NCBI GenBank assembly: GCA_001796415.1 | Contig: MGML01000022.1 | Location: 151 to 8,977, forward strand | Reading direction: 5' to 3' | DNA: 8,827 nt | DNA from: Chloroflexi bacterium RBG_13_46_14 | Lineage (GTDB): Bacteria; Chloroflexota; Dehalococcoidia; Dehalococcoidales; UBA2162 | Shown: positions 1 through 6,717 of the stretch, piece by piece | Numbering within the stretch: position 1 is the stretch's first letter | Layout: each line of letters opens with the position of its first letter | Program-made: the position numbers and the translations under genes | The notes under the pieces: generated by a model | Seen by the model: only the letters and a program-made list of their open reading frames with translations | Database searches by the model: none | Told to the model about the DNA's origin: nothing

Positions 1-1084
1 AGTTGACCGGGCTGAGCGCTCCAAGACCGCTGTTCATTCCAATTTCGTTACGGACAGGACCGTTGACGATCATCATGCTGGCAAACGAGGTGGTCGAACT
101 GGGCATCGAGGGACGTCCCGACGCACCGAGTGCGAGGATCACCGGGAGGTGTTCGGGTCTTGCCCCGGCCATAACGGCTACAACGGCAACTTTTTCGACG
201 GTATATTTCAGTCTTTCCTCGTGGGTGGTTACCGACATCATGCCGACATGTTCGTCGGGTTTCCGGTCAGTGCCGGTCAGCATCTCTGCGACCCGCTCTT
301 CAGTTGGCAGAATAATCGGCAGACCGTCGGTCCAGCCGTTTTCGAGGAACAGACGGTGCAGATTTTCCTCGGTATCCGGTTCAATAAGACGTGACCGTTC
401 CGGTCTTTTCTGCGCCTTGAAGTTCCTTTCGAAATCGGACAACGGCCGGGTAAGAGCGGCATCGATCTCTTCTGTGATTGGTACTCCGGTAATCGGATCT
501 TTGCCTTCAATATAACCGCGAAGCGTTTCCCGCGAAACCCATCCCACCGGATAAGGAGGGTAGGTAAAGCGAAGGGCCATGCCGTGACTAAGTTTATCTC
601 TCTCCACGTAATCGGCGAACCTGGCAGTAACGACAGGAGCAGTGGGGATGCCGTAGTCGTTTTCCATGGTACGGGAGAATTCGGCGACACTCGCCGAACA
701 ACCATCTCAGCCGCCAACGCCAAAAATGACCGCGTCGCCGTTTTCCTTAATCTCTCTCCATAGGCCAGGTTCATCGGTAGCCCAGCCTAATTTTTTATCT
801 CGTAAAACAGTCTTTACGCCGGGTCGGTTCTTAGTGAACCAGTCCTGGAGTTCCTCCATGAATTCATGGCCGCCGGCAAACATCGTGTTAACCAGGTAGA
901 CAGTCTTACCTTCGAGTGTGTCGAGCCGTTCCGCCATTTTCAGGAAACCCAGGTTTTCGGAGGTATCCCTTGGCTGGTACGTGGGGTCGTGGATAGCGGA
1001 CATCGGCGAATCTTCGTTAAGCCTTCTGCCGAAGATTCCGCTTGGTTGACCTATCGGATCCAGTACCTGTATCTTGTTACTCAT
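1..1084 (-). CDS. UGSC-family selenoprotein paralog 1, 3' end outside window, UGA read as Sec126
   Basis: The frame opens at ATG 1082-1084, six bases after AGGAGG (1091-1096). It runs 125 codons to UGA at 707-709, then stays open for 235 more codons to the window edge. I read the UGA as selenocysteine 126 because the protein continues sensibly on both sides. The N-terminal alpha/beta domain has a strand KTVYLVNT, then AGGHEFM, and ends DAVIFGVGG just before Sec-Asp-Gly-Cys; NDYGIPT follows. The C-terminal domain has WTDGLPII at residues 251-258, then MAGARPEH and NGPVRNE. UGSC-family proteins are known selenoproteins of unknown biochemical role; Sec/Cys thiol redox chemistry is inferred. Here the motif is UDGC, not canonical UGSC. 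A SECIS-like hairpin follows at 680-698. The whole of gene 2 aligns with it in order. A broken gene is the alternative, but the conserved position and hairpin argue against that. Confidence 0.9.
680..698 (-). promoter_or_regulatory. Bacterial SECIS-like hairpin of paralog 1
   Basis: On the minus strand, bases 12-30 counted from the U of UGA form a perfect 8-bp stem, UUCGGCGA against UCGCCGAA, closed by a GUG triloop. Bacterial SECIS elements are stem-loops inside the coding sequence just downstream of UGA, with an apical GU contacted by SelB. Here the GU is at bases 20-21, close to the G23-U24 of E. coli fdhF. Function is inferred from position and shape. Confidence 0.75.
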
Positions 1085-1134
1085 AATTATCCTCCTGTAA
1101 AAACTGCTTCAAGATTTTCAGTTAAGGTGAACGT

Positions 1135-1163
1135 ATATTAATATAATTTAAACAAGGTATCAA
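1135..1163 (-). promoter_or_regulatory. Sigma-70-like promoter of paralog 1
   Basis: On the minus strand TTGATA (1158-1163) is separated by exactly 17 bases from TAATAT (1135-1140). Both boxes are close to the sigma-70 consensus. The predicted start lies about 45 bases before the ATG at 1084. It sits just downstream of the terminator-like hairpin at 1175-1204, so paralog 1 probably has its own transcript. Confidence 0.55.
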
Positions 1164-1174
1164 GCGCACAAAGA

Positions 1175-1204
1175 ATGGTGCTTCTGAGAACTCAGCAGCA
1201 CCAT
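1175..1204 (-). terminator. Terminator-like hairpin after paralog 2
   Basis: On the minus strand ATGGTGCT pairs with AGCACCAT. After one mismatch, CTGAG pairs with CTCAG around a two-base tip (AA/TT, so the last pair probably opens). The hairpin starts 26 bases after the TAA of gene 2 and is followed by TCTTTGTG, which is only partly T-rich. It could be an intrinsic terminator, or a 3'-end stabilising hairpin. Confidence 0.55.
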
Positions 1205-1230
1205 GAGTAAGCTATATTTTATTGTATATA

Positions 1231-2982
1231 TTACTCGTCGTATTCGATCATCTCATCCGGAACGCCACAGGAGCCGTCGGCGCATTCACCGAGGCTGTCA
1301 AGCGAACGCCACCTGTCGATGGACTGGCTGCCGGAGTAACCGAAGTCCGATGCATACCAGAGGGGACTTGTCTCACCTCCGATGACGACTATGTTTATTT
1401 TATCGGGATCGCAGTAAGGATTTATCAGGGTATCCTCCGATAGTTTCTTCCAGGACGCGAACGGCTCTTTTCCTTCATTGGCAAGCGGGGTTATCATCCA
1501 GTCGACGTGATCGTATCCCCAGTATTGCCCAGCCGGTATCTTTATATTATCGGACAGCCATTTGCTGAAATCCTGCTTTGTGGCAAAGCCATCGGTCTCT
1601 TTCAGTGTTTTGGCTACCAGCGGATCCATTATCACCGTGCCCTGAGTATAGGAGGCGGGAATCGCTACCATCTGGAGGGCTACTTCCTCGCCGATAGGTC
1701 GGTTGGCCGCGGCCCCGGCGCTGTTGGAGATAATCCATCCTCTGAAGATACTGACAACACTCTCTTCAGCCTTAAAGCCGTGCTGGACATGAAACGGTTC
1801 CCAGACACTACGCTCTTCGTTCTCTCCGGCGCACATATTATTATAGGTAAGGTTGCTGCCAAGAGAACTCCAGAGGTTTTTCCTGGGTTTCATGTATCCC
1901 CAACAGGTTGACATAAGAGTCCAGGCTCTTCCGATAACGGAGTTGGCCAGGGTTACCGGGGAGAAGGCTCCGATACCGCAGTTTATATTTATCTCATTAC
2001 GAATGGGACCGTTAACAAGCAGCATCGGAGAGAAATTAGTAGTCGAGGGCATTATCGCCTGCTGCCGGGTAGCGGCGACTGCCAGGATAACAGGGAAGTG
2101 TTCCGGTCTGGCGCCGGCCATAACGGCGATTATCGCGACATTCCTCACGGTGAATTTGACCATCCCCTTGATATCGAACCGGTAATATTCACCAACCACT
2201 TCATCGGGTGAAGCGCTGGTTCCCGCCAGCATCGCATTCACCCGTTCCTCGGTAGGGATGATTATCGGGAGACCGTCCGTCCAGCCTCTTTCATAGAAGG
2301 TACGCTGGAGATTGTCCTCGGTATCGGCTTCAAGAAATAAATCGAGTTCTCCCGAACTGGCAGCTTCGATGGTTTCACCTGGTTTGTGACCGTTTACCGG
2401 CTTTGTAAGGGTATCGATTATTTCGTCGATTACCTTATTGCCGGTGGCCGGGTCTTCGCCGACCAGGTAACCGTAAAGGACATCATCGGACATGCTGATT
2501 ACCGGGTGAGGCGTAAAGACGAAAGGCAACTCTCGAGCGATTTTTTCGTCCTTCGCTACCTCGGCAAACTCATAAGTCGAAAGCGGTACGGTGGGAATTC
2601 CGTAGGTTCTTTCAAGCGTGTTGCTGCAGGCGGCGACCGCCGCGATGCAGCCCGGTCAGCCGGCGACTCCGATTAACGCGGCGTGACCTTTTTCCTTTAT
2701 CTCATCCCAGAGGTCGGTAGTATCATCCATAAAGGCGTTCCCGGTCTTCCTGCGGCGGATGGTGGTAACGGAGGGCATATTCTCCTTGAACCAGTCCTTC
2801 ACCTGCTGCATGAATTTGTGACCACCGCCGAAGCCGATATCCACCAGGTAAATCGTTTTACCGTCGAGGGAAACGAGTCGTCTGGCCAGCGGATTCGTTG
2901 ATTGCCTGGTGGCGAACATGCCGGTAACGGTGCCGCCCTGGTATTCAGCTTCCGGGTTCATTGCTTCTAATAAAATCTTCAT
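1231..2982 (-). CDS. UGSC-family selenoprotein paralog 2, complete, UGA read as Sec109
   Basis: This is the only complete copy: 583 residues with one in-frame UGA (2656-2658) read as Sec109, ending at TAA 1231-1233. ATG 2980-2982 lies six bases from AGGGAG (2989-2994). The N-terminal domain runs KTIYLVDI, then GGGHKFM, and AALIGVAG just before Sec-Pro-Gly-Cys, with RTYGIPTVPL after it. The C-terminal domain has WTDGLPII (234-241), MAGARPEH (288-295), NGPIRNE (from 324) and ENEE...WEPFHVQHGF (387-403). From Sec to the Trp of WTDGLP is 125 residues, exactly as in paralog 1. No signal peptide or membrane segment is evident, so it is probably cytoplasmic. A second Cys pair, CADGSC, lies close to the C-terminus and could serve as a resolving dithiol (inference). 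Without UGA recoding the gene would look like a 108-residue ORF plus a 432-residue ORF in one frame. Confidence 0.92.
2623..2651 (-). promoter_or_regulatory. Bacterial SECIS-like hairpin of paralog 2
   Basis: Counting from the U of UGA on the minus strand, GCUGCA (8-13) pairs with UGCAGC (31-36). After a four-base 5' bulge, GGCG(G) pairs with (C)CGCC around a tip containing G22-U23. Stem length, distance and apical GU resemble the E. coli fdhF SECIS. It lies wholly in coding sequence. Function is inferred. Confidence 0.75.
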
Positions 2983-3013
2983 TGTTCACTCCCTGATGTT
3001 CGGTTCTATATCC

Positions 3014-3043
3014 ATTATAACTTGATGGTAGAATGACGGGCAA
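3014..3043 (-). promoter_or_regulatory. Sigma-70-like promoter of paralog 2
   Basis: On the minus strand TTGCCC (3038-3043) lies 18 bases before a perfect TATAAT (3014-3019). The predicted start is near 3007, about 25 bases before ATG 2982, leaving room for the AGGGAG ribosome site. It marks the left limit of the AT-rich stretch that follows. Confidence 0.6.
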
Positions 3044-3194
3044 ATAATACCGTTCCCATCTTTCTTTCCCGCCCTTCCTTAAGCATGTTTACAAATCTGT
3101 TGAGCGGAAATCAAGAGAATCATATAACTATCAAATCTCTGTGCATTTACACCCACATTTCTTTCTTTTTAACCTCTCTCCCAGTTACGAGTAG

Positions 3195-3220
3195 ACCCTC
3201 TCTCCAAATGGAAAGAGGGT
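3195..3220. repeat. Hairpin in the 3044-3351 intergenic gap
   Basis: ACCCTCT pairs with AGAGGGT, and after one C.A mismatch TCC pairs with GGA around AAAT. No T-run follows on either strand, so it is more likely an intergenic palindrome than a terminator. The preceding bases repeat the CTCTCTCC motif. The rest of 3044-3351 is AT-rich and I see no gene in it. Confidence 0.5.
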
Positions 3221-3351
3221 TTCTCGAAAATAGGATGCAATATATGATGTTTTTTTAGTCATTCTACGCACGATTTAGAACTATTGTGTTATCACTAGTT
3301 TAGCCTTTTTGAAGCTAACAAAAATTATAGCATTAAACCATTATTAGCAAA

Positions 3352-3467
3352 TTATTGACAATTTTTCAGCTTCGACTTGAGCGTAACCGATAAACAAAAG
3401 AGAGGGGGAACTAAACCCCCCATGATTGACAATTCCCGCCAGTTAGCTTATGGTTTACAAAAAGGGG
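3352..3467 (+). repeat. Leader repeat copy A, upstream of the lipoprotein gene
   Basis: The core 3404-3467 matches 5117-5181 with about six mismatches and a one-base gap. It contains a GGGGG/CCCCC hairpin with loop AACTAAA (3404-3420), then ATGATTGA and the AAAAAGGGG that serves as ribosome site. The part before it (TTATTGACAA, CAGCTTCGAC...) is a diverged relative of the same stretch in copy B. TTGACA at 3355-3360 could be a -35 box, but I see no good -10. Read on the minus strand, the hairpin resembles an intrinsic terminator. Confidence 0.75.
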
Positions 3468-3472
3468 TAAAT

Positions 3473-4600
3473 ATGAAGCGAATTTTGCTCATATCCGTAA
3501 TTTTGGCAACTATGCTTTTAAGTGCCTGTGGTTCTCCTACTACCACCGAACAGCCAGAGACATCAACGGTACAAGAGACCGAAACCACATCTGTTCCTGA
3601 AACCGAACAGCCTACTGTTACCATGTATACTCTCACCACAAGTATTAGTCCATCAGGTGCAGGTTCTATATCACCACTAGCTGAAAAGTATGAAGAAGAC
3701 AGCCAAGTAACATTAACTGCTACACCTGCTAGCGGCTATACCTTTAGTTCTTGGAGTGGTGATGCTTCTGGTTCTTCGCCAACTATTGCCATTACCATAG
3801 ACTCAAATAAGAGTCTGGTCGCTCACTTTAAGGTTGTTGAACCTGAGCCAGATGTAACTGTTGACGAGCAGGTTGTCTTTGAGCAGGACGGGATTACAAT
3901 CACTGTTAAATCATTGGATTTAAAAGGTTCTTTTTTCGTTCCTGAATTGAAAGTCCTTGTAGAGAACCAAAATGCCATGAATATAACTGTGCAAGTTCGG
4001 AATGTAGCAATAAACGATGTTATGGTTGATAGTTCATTTTCTTGTGATGTTGTAAGCGGAAAGAAGGCAAATGATGCAATTAGCTTTATGGATTCCAGCC
4101 TAGAAACCGCTGGTATTGAAACCATAAAAGATATTGAGTTTGATTTCCATATTTTTGATGCCGATTCATGGGACACCATCGTTGATTCGGATACCATTAA
4201 AATCAAGACATCTGTTGATGATTCCTTTATGCAAAAGTATGATGATAGTGGTTCGATTGCCATTGATGAAAACGGTATTAAGGTTGTTGTAAAGAAACTG
4301 GATAGCGAAGATAGCTTTTGGGGCGCAGATGTTCTGGTTTATGTTGAAAACAATACGGGTCAGGATGTCACGATTCAGGTAAGAGATATTTCTATTAACG
4401 GATTCATGGTGTCTCCTTCATTCTCATGTGATGTATTAGCTGGTAAGAAAGCGTTTGATTCTATCACATTTTTTGAGAGCGACTTGACCGATAATGATAT
4501 TACAATTATTACGACAATAGAATTGTCATTCCATATTTTTAATGCGGATACTTGGGATACAATTTTTGATTCCGATGCGATTACCATATCTTTTGAATAG
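3473..4600 (+). CDS. Lipoprotein with InlB-type repeat and two tandem C-terminal domains
   Basis: 375 residues. I start at ATG 3473 because AAAGGGG (3461-3467) lies five bases before it and the protein then opens with a lipoprotein signal: KR, a hydrophobic stretch, and lipobox LSAC with Cys19. An upstream in-frame extension to 3377 falls in the repeated leader and would spoil the signal. After a Thr/Pro/Glu-rich spacer (20-50) comes one divergent InlB B-repeat-like domain (about 51-121; GAGSISP, GYTFSSWSGD, AHF). Two related domains of about 120 residues follow (about 129-246 and 259-375). Each has QVR...IN, FSCDV..GKKA and FHIF(D/N)AD(S/T)WDTI.DSD. It is predicted to be anchored outside the cytoplasmic membrane; no enzyme motif is visible. 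It is the first gene of a pair, with the next start 26 bases after its stop. Its base composition is AT-rich compared with the selenoprotein genes. The role is unknown. Confidence 0.9.
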   Translation: MKRILLISVILATMLLSACGSPTTTEQPETSTVQETETTSVPETEQPTVTMYTLTTSISPSGAGSISPLAEKYEEDSQVTLTATPASGYTFSSWSGDASGSSPTIAITIDSNKSLVAHFKVVEPEPDVTVDEQVVFEQDGITITVKSLDLKGSFFVPELKVLVENQNAMNITVQVRNVAINDVMVDSSFSCDVVSGKKANDAISFMDSSLETAGIETIKDIEFDFHIFDADSWDTIVDSDTIKIKTSVDDSFMQKYDDSGSIAIDENGIKVVVKKLDSEDSFWGADVLVYVENNTGQDVTIQVRDISINGFMVSPSFSCDVLAGKKAFDSITFFESDLTDNDITIITTIELSFHIFNADTWDTIFDSDAITISFE

Positions 4601-4626
4601 ACAGTAAAAGAAAGGAAGGTTTTGAA

Positions 4627-4926
4627 ATGCAACATCGCGATCCTATTATGGTTTTCTTTTTGTCGCTAATTACGCTAGGGATATATTCTCTCGTGTGGTA
4701 TGTTAAAACTAAAAACGAAATGAATACCAAAGGTGCTCAGATACCTACCGCATGGCTCCTTATCATCCCATTTGTAAACTATTTCTGGCTTTGGAAATTT
4801 TCCGAAGGTGTAGAAGTAGTAACCAGTAAACAAATGAGTGTTGGCGTAGCTTTTGTCCTGCAATTTTTCCTAAGTGCTATAGGAATGGCAATCATTCAAG
4901 ATAAGCTGAATAAGGTATCCGTCTAA
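4627..4926 (+). CDS. DUF4234-like small membrane protein
   Basis: 99 residues, starting at ATG 4627 seven bases after GGAAGG (4614-4619). The opening RDPIMVFFLSLITLGIYSLVWY, followed by K..NEMNTKGAQIP, is the typical start of DUF4234 proteins: an Arg before a first membrane helix, then an aromatic-rich loop. Three hydrophobic segments are visible, at about 7-25, 40-57 and 71-90, so it is an integral membrane protein. The gap of 26 bases after the lipoprotein stop suggests co-transcription. The family has no assigned function that I know of. A link to the lipoprotein at the cell surface is only an inference from the neighbouring genes. Confidence 0.85.
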   Translation: MQHRDPIMVFFLSLITLGIYSLVWYVKTKNEMNTKGAQIPTAWLLIIPFVNYFWLWKFSEGVEVVTSKQMSVGVAFVLQFFLSAIGMAIIQDKLNKVSV

Positions 4927-4947
4927 ACAAACCTTAATGATGTCTTT

Positions 4948-4999
4948 ATAGCCCAGTGTGCAGCCGGCAAGGCTACGGGTCGCACGCTACGCAGGCTAT
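4948..4999. repeat. Nested inverted repeat, structured element
   Basis: The outer pair ATAGCC (4948-4953) with GGCTAT (4994-4999) encloses GTGTGC (4956-4961) pairing with GCACGC (4982-4987, one G-U). Inside that, AGCC pairs with GGCT around GGCAA. It lies 22 bases after the DUF4234 stop and is GC-rich within AT-rich surroundings. No T-run follows, so a classical terminator is not clear. It could be an RNA structure or part of a mobile repeat. Confidence 0.4.
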
Positions 5000-5037
5000 T
5001 CAAGTAAACAGTTTACCATTAAAAAGAGAAAATGGGC

Positions 5038-5181
5038 ACCTAGATTTTGATTCGAGAGCGCCTGTTATTGTCAAGTAGTATGTCTTTAGCTTCAGCCCAC
5101 GCCTGTAACAAAAAAAGGGGGAACTAAACCCCCCATGATTGATAATGCCCGCTAGTTGGCTTATCGTATACGAAAAAGGGG
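5038..5181 (+). repeat. Leader repeat copy B, upstream of the phage-like gene
   Basis: The first part (5038-5116) is about 91 percent identical to copy C at 5921-6000 (seven mismatches in 80). The second part (5117-5181) matches copy A at 3404-3467. Copy B therefore joins the two shared blocks. The short frame after its CCCCCC (MIDNAR) ends at TAG, whereas in copy A the same frame runs on into the lipoprotein gene, so this leader is probably not coding. Confidence 0.8.
5110..5134 (-). terminator. Minus-strand intrinsic terminator shape inside repeat B
   Basis: Read on the minus strand, a run of six G, loop TTTAGTT and CCCCC is followed directly by seven T. This is a good intrinsic terminator form. 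On the plus strand the same hairpin stands in the leader of the gene at 5187. A minus-strand transcript from the gene at 6652 would meet it after the one in repeat C. Confidence 0.5.
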
Positions 5182-5186
5182 CAGAT

Positions 5187-5915
5187 ATGGGTATCCTATA
5201 CAAACTTTTTGGTAGTAAGAAGCAAGAACAAGAAGGTAAAGAGACTTTAGGGAACACTGAACCAACATGTCCATATTGTTCACAGTCTCTCGTTAAGATG
5301 CCAGGTAAAAAAACGAAATGTCCGTCTTGTGGTAAATTTATGTATGTTCGTACAAGACCATCAGACAGAAAGAGAGTTATTGTCACTGAACAAGATGCAG
5401 CGAAGATTGAAGAGCAATGGGCAATAAAAAATGGTATGCCAGTTAGTAAGCAATCACAGTCTTTTGAAGGCCCTGCTATGCCAGAAGCTATTAAGCATTC
5501 ACAAACAAAAGGCGCTCAGATAGCAGCTAAGTATGAACTAATGCCCAGCACTGGGGAGAAAATTGCTCAGATTGTTAGTGACGGAATCAAGAACAAAACG
5601 GGCATTCTAGGGATTTCACGAGATATACGAAAACAGTTCCCTGATATTAACAAAGCTAAAGCGGATAATATCGCTCAAACAGAATCAGCCGATAGCCTTG
5701 AGAGTGCATTTATGGATAGGTCAAAGGCTATGGGAGTCACTGGTAAGGAAATAGTAGTTACTGACCCGTGTGATATATGCCGTGCGTTTGCAGATGAAGG
5801 CATAGTTCCTATTGACCATGAATATGTTTACGAGGGTAAGAGTTACGGACAGAAGCCTCCATTTCATTCGGGATGCAGATGCGCTCTAGCTCCTGTAATG
5901 CTAGACGACAAGTGA
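5187..5915 (+). CDS. Zinc-ribbon protein with phage Mu F/SPP1 gp7-like C-terminal domain
   Basis: 242 residues from ATG 5187, which has AAGGGG (5176-5181) five bases before it; the stop is TGA 5913-5915. Residues 28-31 (CPYC) and 45-48 (CPSC) form a four-Cys zinc ribbon. After a charged linker, the C-terminal half carries the pattern of phage minor head / head-morphogenesis domains (Mu F, SPP1 gp7): GISRDIRKQFPD, IAQTES (162-167), GVTGKE, TDPCDIC (Cys195, Cys198) and PPFHSGCRC (His227, Cys230, Cys232). No portal, terminase or capsid gene is nearby, so it is an orphan. The same C-terminal domain also occurs outside phages, joined to other modules. No signal peptide or membrane helix is seen. 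It is flanked by repeats B and C. The function here is unknown. Confidence 0.85.
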   Translation: MGILYKLFGSKKQEQEGKETLGNTEPTCPYCSQSLVKMPGKKTKCPSCGKFMYVRTRPSDRKRVIVTEQDAAKIEEQWAIKNGMPVSKQSQSFEGPAMPEAIKHSQTKGAQIAAKYELMPSTGEKIAQIVSDGIKNKTGILGISRDIRKQFPDINKAKADNIAQTESADSLESAFMDRSKAMGVTGKEIVVTDPCDICRAFADEGIVPIDHEYVYEGKSYGQKPPFHSGCRCALAPVMLDDK

Positions 5916-5920
5916 CCTAT

Positions 5921-6000
5921 ACCTAGATTTCGACTACAGAGCGCCTGTTATTGTAAAGTAGTATGTCTTTAGCTTCAGCCCACGCCTGCAATAAAAAAAG
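5921..6000 (+). repeat. Leader repeat copy C, downstream of the phage-like gene
   Basis: It starts five bases after the TGA of the phage-like gene and repeats 5038-5116 with seven mismatches in 80 bases. Beyond the shared run of seven A, the hairpin differs from that of copies A and B (GGGATA/TATCCC instead of GGGGG/CCCCC). No plus-strand gene follows it; 6032-6163 holds nothing I can recognise. Confidence 0.8.
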
Positions 6001-6031
6001 AGAGGGATAAGACATTATTACCTATCCCCCC
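5993..6031 (-). terminator. Probable terminator of the minus-strand gene at 6164-6652
   Basis: On the minus strand GGGATA pairs with TATCCC around a 13-base loop. The stem can be extended by three more pairs, two of them G-U, and is followed by CTCTTTTTTT. It lies about 130 bases past the TGA at 6164-6166 and is the first such signal on that strand. Confidence 0.55.
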
Positions 6032-6163
6032 GAAACTTAATCACAAGCCTCCTAAGAGTTTTGATGGTGGTCTGATTCTCTATCTAGAATCCTTTATTTT
6101 ATTATTTATGATTGAAACTGATACTCATGTAAGGTGTGATTTCTTAGTTATGTCCTTTCTCCA

Positions 6164-6652
6164 TCAAACAGTAACCTCAAGTATAAACTTCTCAGATTTG
6201 GAATAACCCTCAGGAGTATAAGCAATCAACTTGGCTTCATACTCTCCCGTACCCAACCAACTAGGTCTCTTAAAATCTAAGAACTTATGTTCACGTCCCA
6301 TTACCTCATGTGATGTCCAATCAAAAGAGGGGGTCTTTTCCCGTCCTATTATTATAACTATTTTTTCAACCATTATGCCTGACCACGATGTCAGGTCTAC
6401 CCAGACGGATATAAGTTCATTATTAACTGTTGATTTATAACCAGGTGTTTGCGGTGGGGTCATAATCGTTAGTTTCCCTAATGCAGACCACCAGTATTTT
6501 TTCACTGGAGATTTTGGGTACACAAACAGGAACCCCCAAATTGCTGTTAACCCTAGTATCACAATTCCGATACACTGAGAAGCCCCAATCATAGAAGTTA
6601 CTCCAGCGATAATACAGCCGATAAACAACCCAAGGTTAAACTTGAAATCCAT
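6164..6652 (-). CDS. Membrane-anchored protein with two N-terminal helices, unknown
   Basis: 162 residues from ATG 6650-6652 to TGA 6164-6166. Two hydrophobic segments, about 7-23 and 27-45, form a hairpin in the membrane. The rest (about 55-162) is soluble and rich in alternating hydrophobic residues (LISVWVDL, KIVIIIGR, YEAKLIAYTPEGYSK, FILEVTV), suggesting a small beta-sandwich domain. With both termini on the same side, that domain would face the cytoplasm or the outside depending on orientation, which I cannot decide. There is no clear Shine-Dalgarno sequence before the ATG. A promoter candidate lies at 6688-6717. It is AT-rich like the plus-strand genes beside it. I do not recognise the family. 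Confidence 0.7.
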   Translation of the reverse strand: MDFKFNLGLFIGCIIAGVTSMIGASQCIGIVILGLTAIWGFLFVYPKSPVKKYWWSALGKLTIMTPPQTPGYKSTVNNELISVWVDLTSWSGIMVEKIVIIIGREKTPSFDWTSHEVMGREHKFLDFKRPSWLGTGEYEAKLIAYTPEGYSKSEKFILEVTV

Positions 6653-6687
6653 GCCATCATTCTACCAACTTTTTAGGGCTGAATAAA

Positions 6688-6717
6688 ACCATAGCTAACT
6701 TTACTAATAAAAGTCAA
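6688..6717 (-). promoter_or_regulatory. Candidate promoter of the gene at 6164-6652
   Basis: On the minus strand TTGACT (6712-6717) is separated by 18 bases from TATGGT (6688-6693). The first box matches consensus at five of six positions and the second at four. The predicted start is some 30 bases before the ATG at 6652. Confidence 0.4.

Noticed and set aside
1507..1911. Long open frame on the plus strand opposite paralog 2, and similar ones at 3-515 and 7596-7904
   Set aside because: These are shadows of the GC-rich minus-strand genes, with no ribosome site or recognisable motif.
707..2658. In-frame UGA codons as pseudogene mutations or sequencing errors
   Set aside because: The same position is hit in three diverged paralogs, always before xxC, the frames stay open for hundreds of codons on both sides, and each is followed by a GU-tipped hairpin.
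3377..3472. Longer N-terminus of the lipoprotein, starting at 3377 or 3422
   Set aside because: That stretch is the repeated leader, which in copy B has a stop in the matching frame, and it would put over 30 residues before a normal lipoprotein signal.
4921..5020. Integron attC site around the nested inverted repeat
   Set aside because: The outer boxes do not fit RYYYAAC and GTTRRRY, and no integrase gene is present.
5040..5110. Minus-strand peptide QAWAEAKDILL shared by repeats B and C as a gene remnant
   Set aside because: The differences between copies in that frame are all amino-acid-changing, so it does not behave like conserved coding sequence.
3024..6668. TGGTAGAATGAYGG in inverted orientation near both ends of the AT-rich segment, possible terminal repeats
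   Set aside because: A 14-base match with one mismatch is expected several times by chance in a window this size, and no target duplication was seen.
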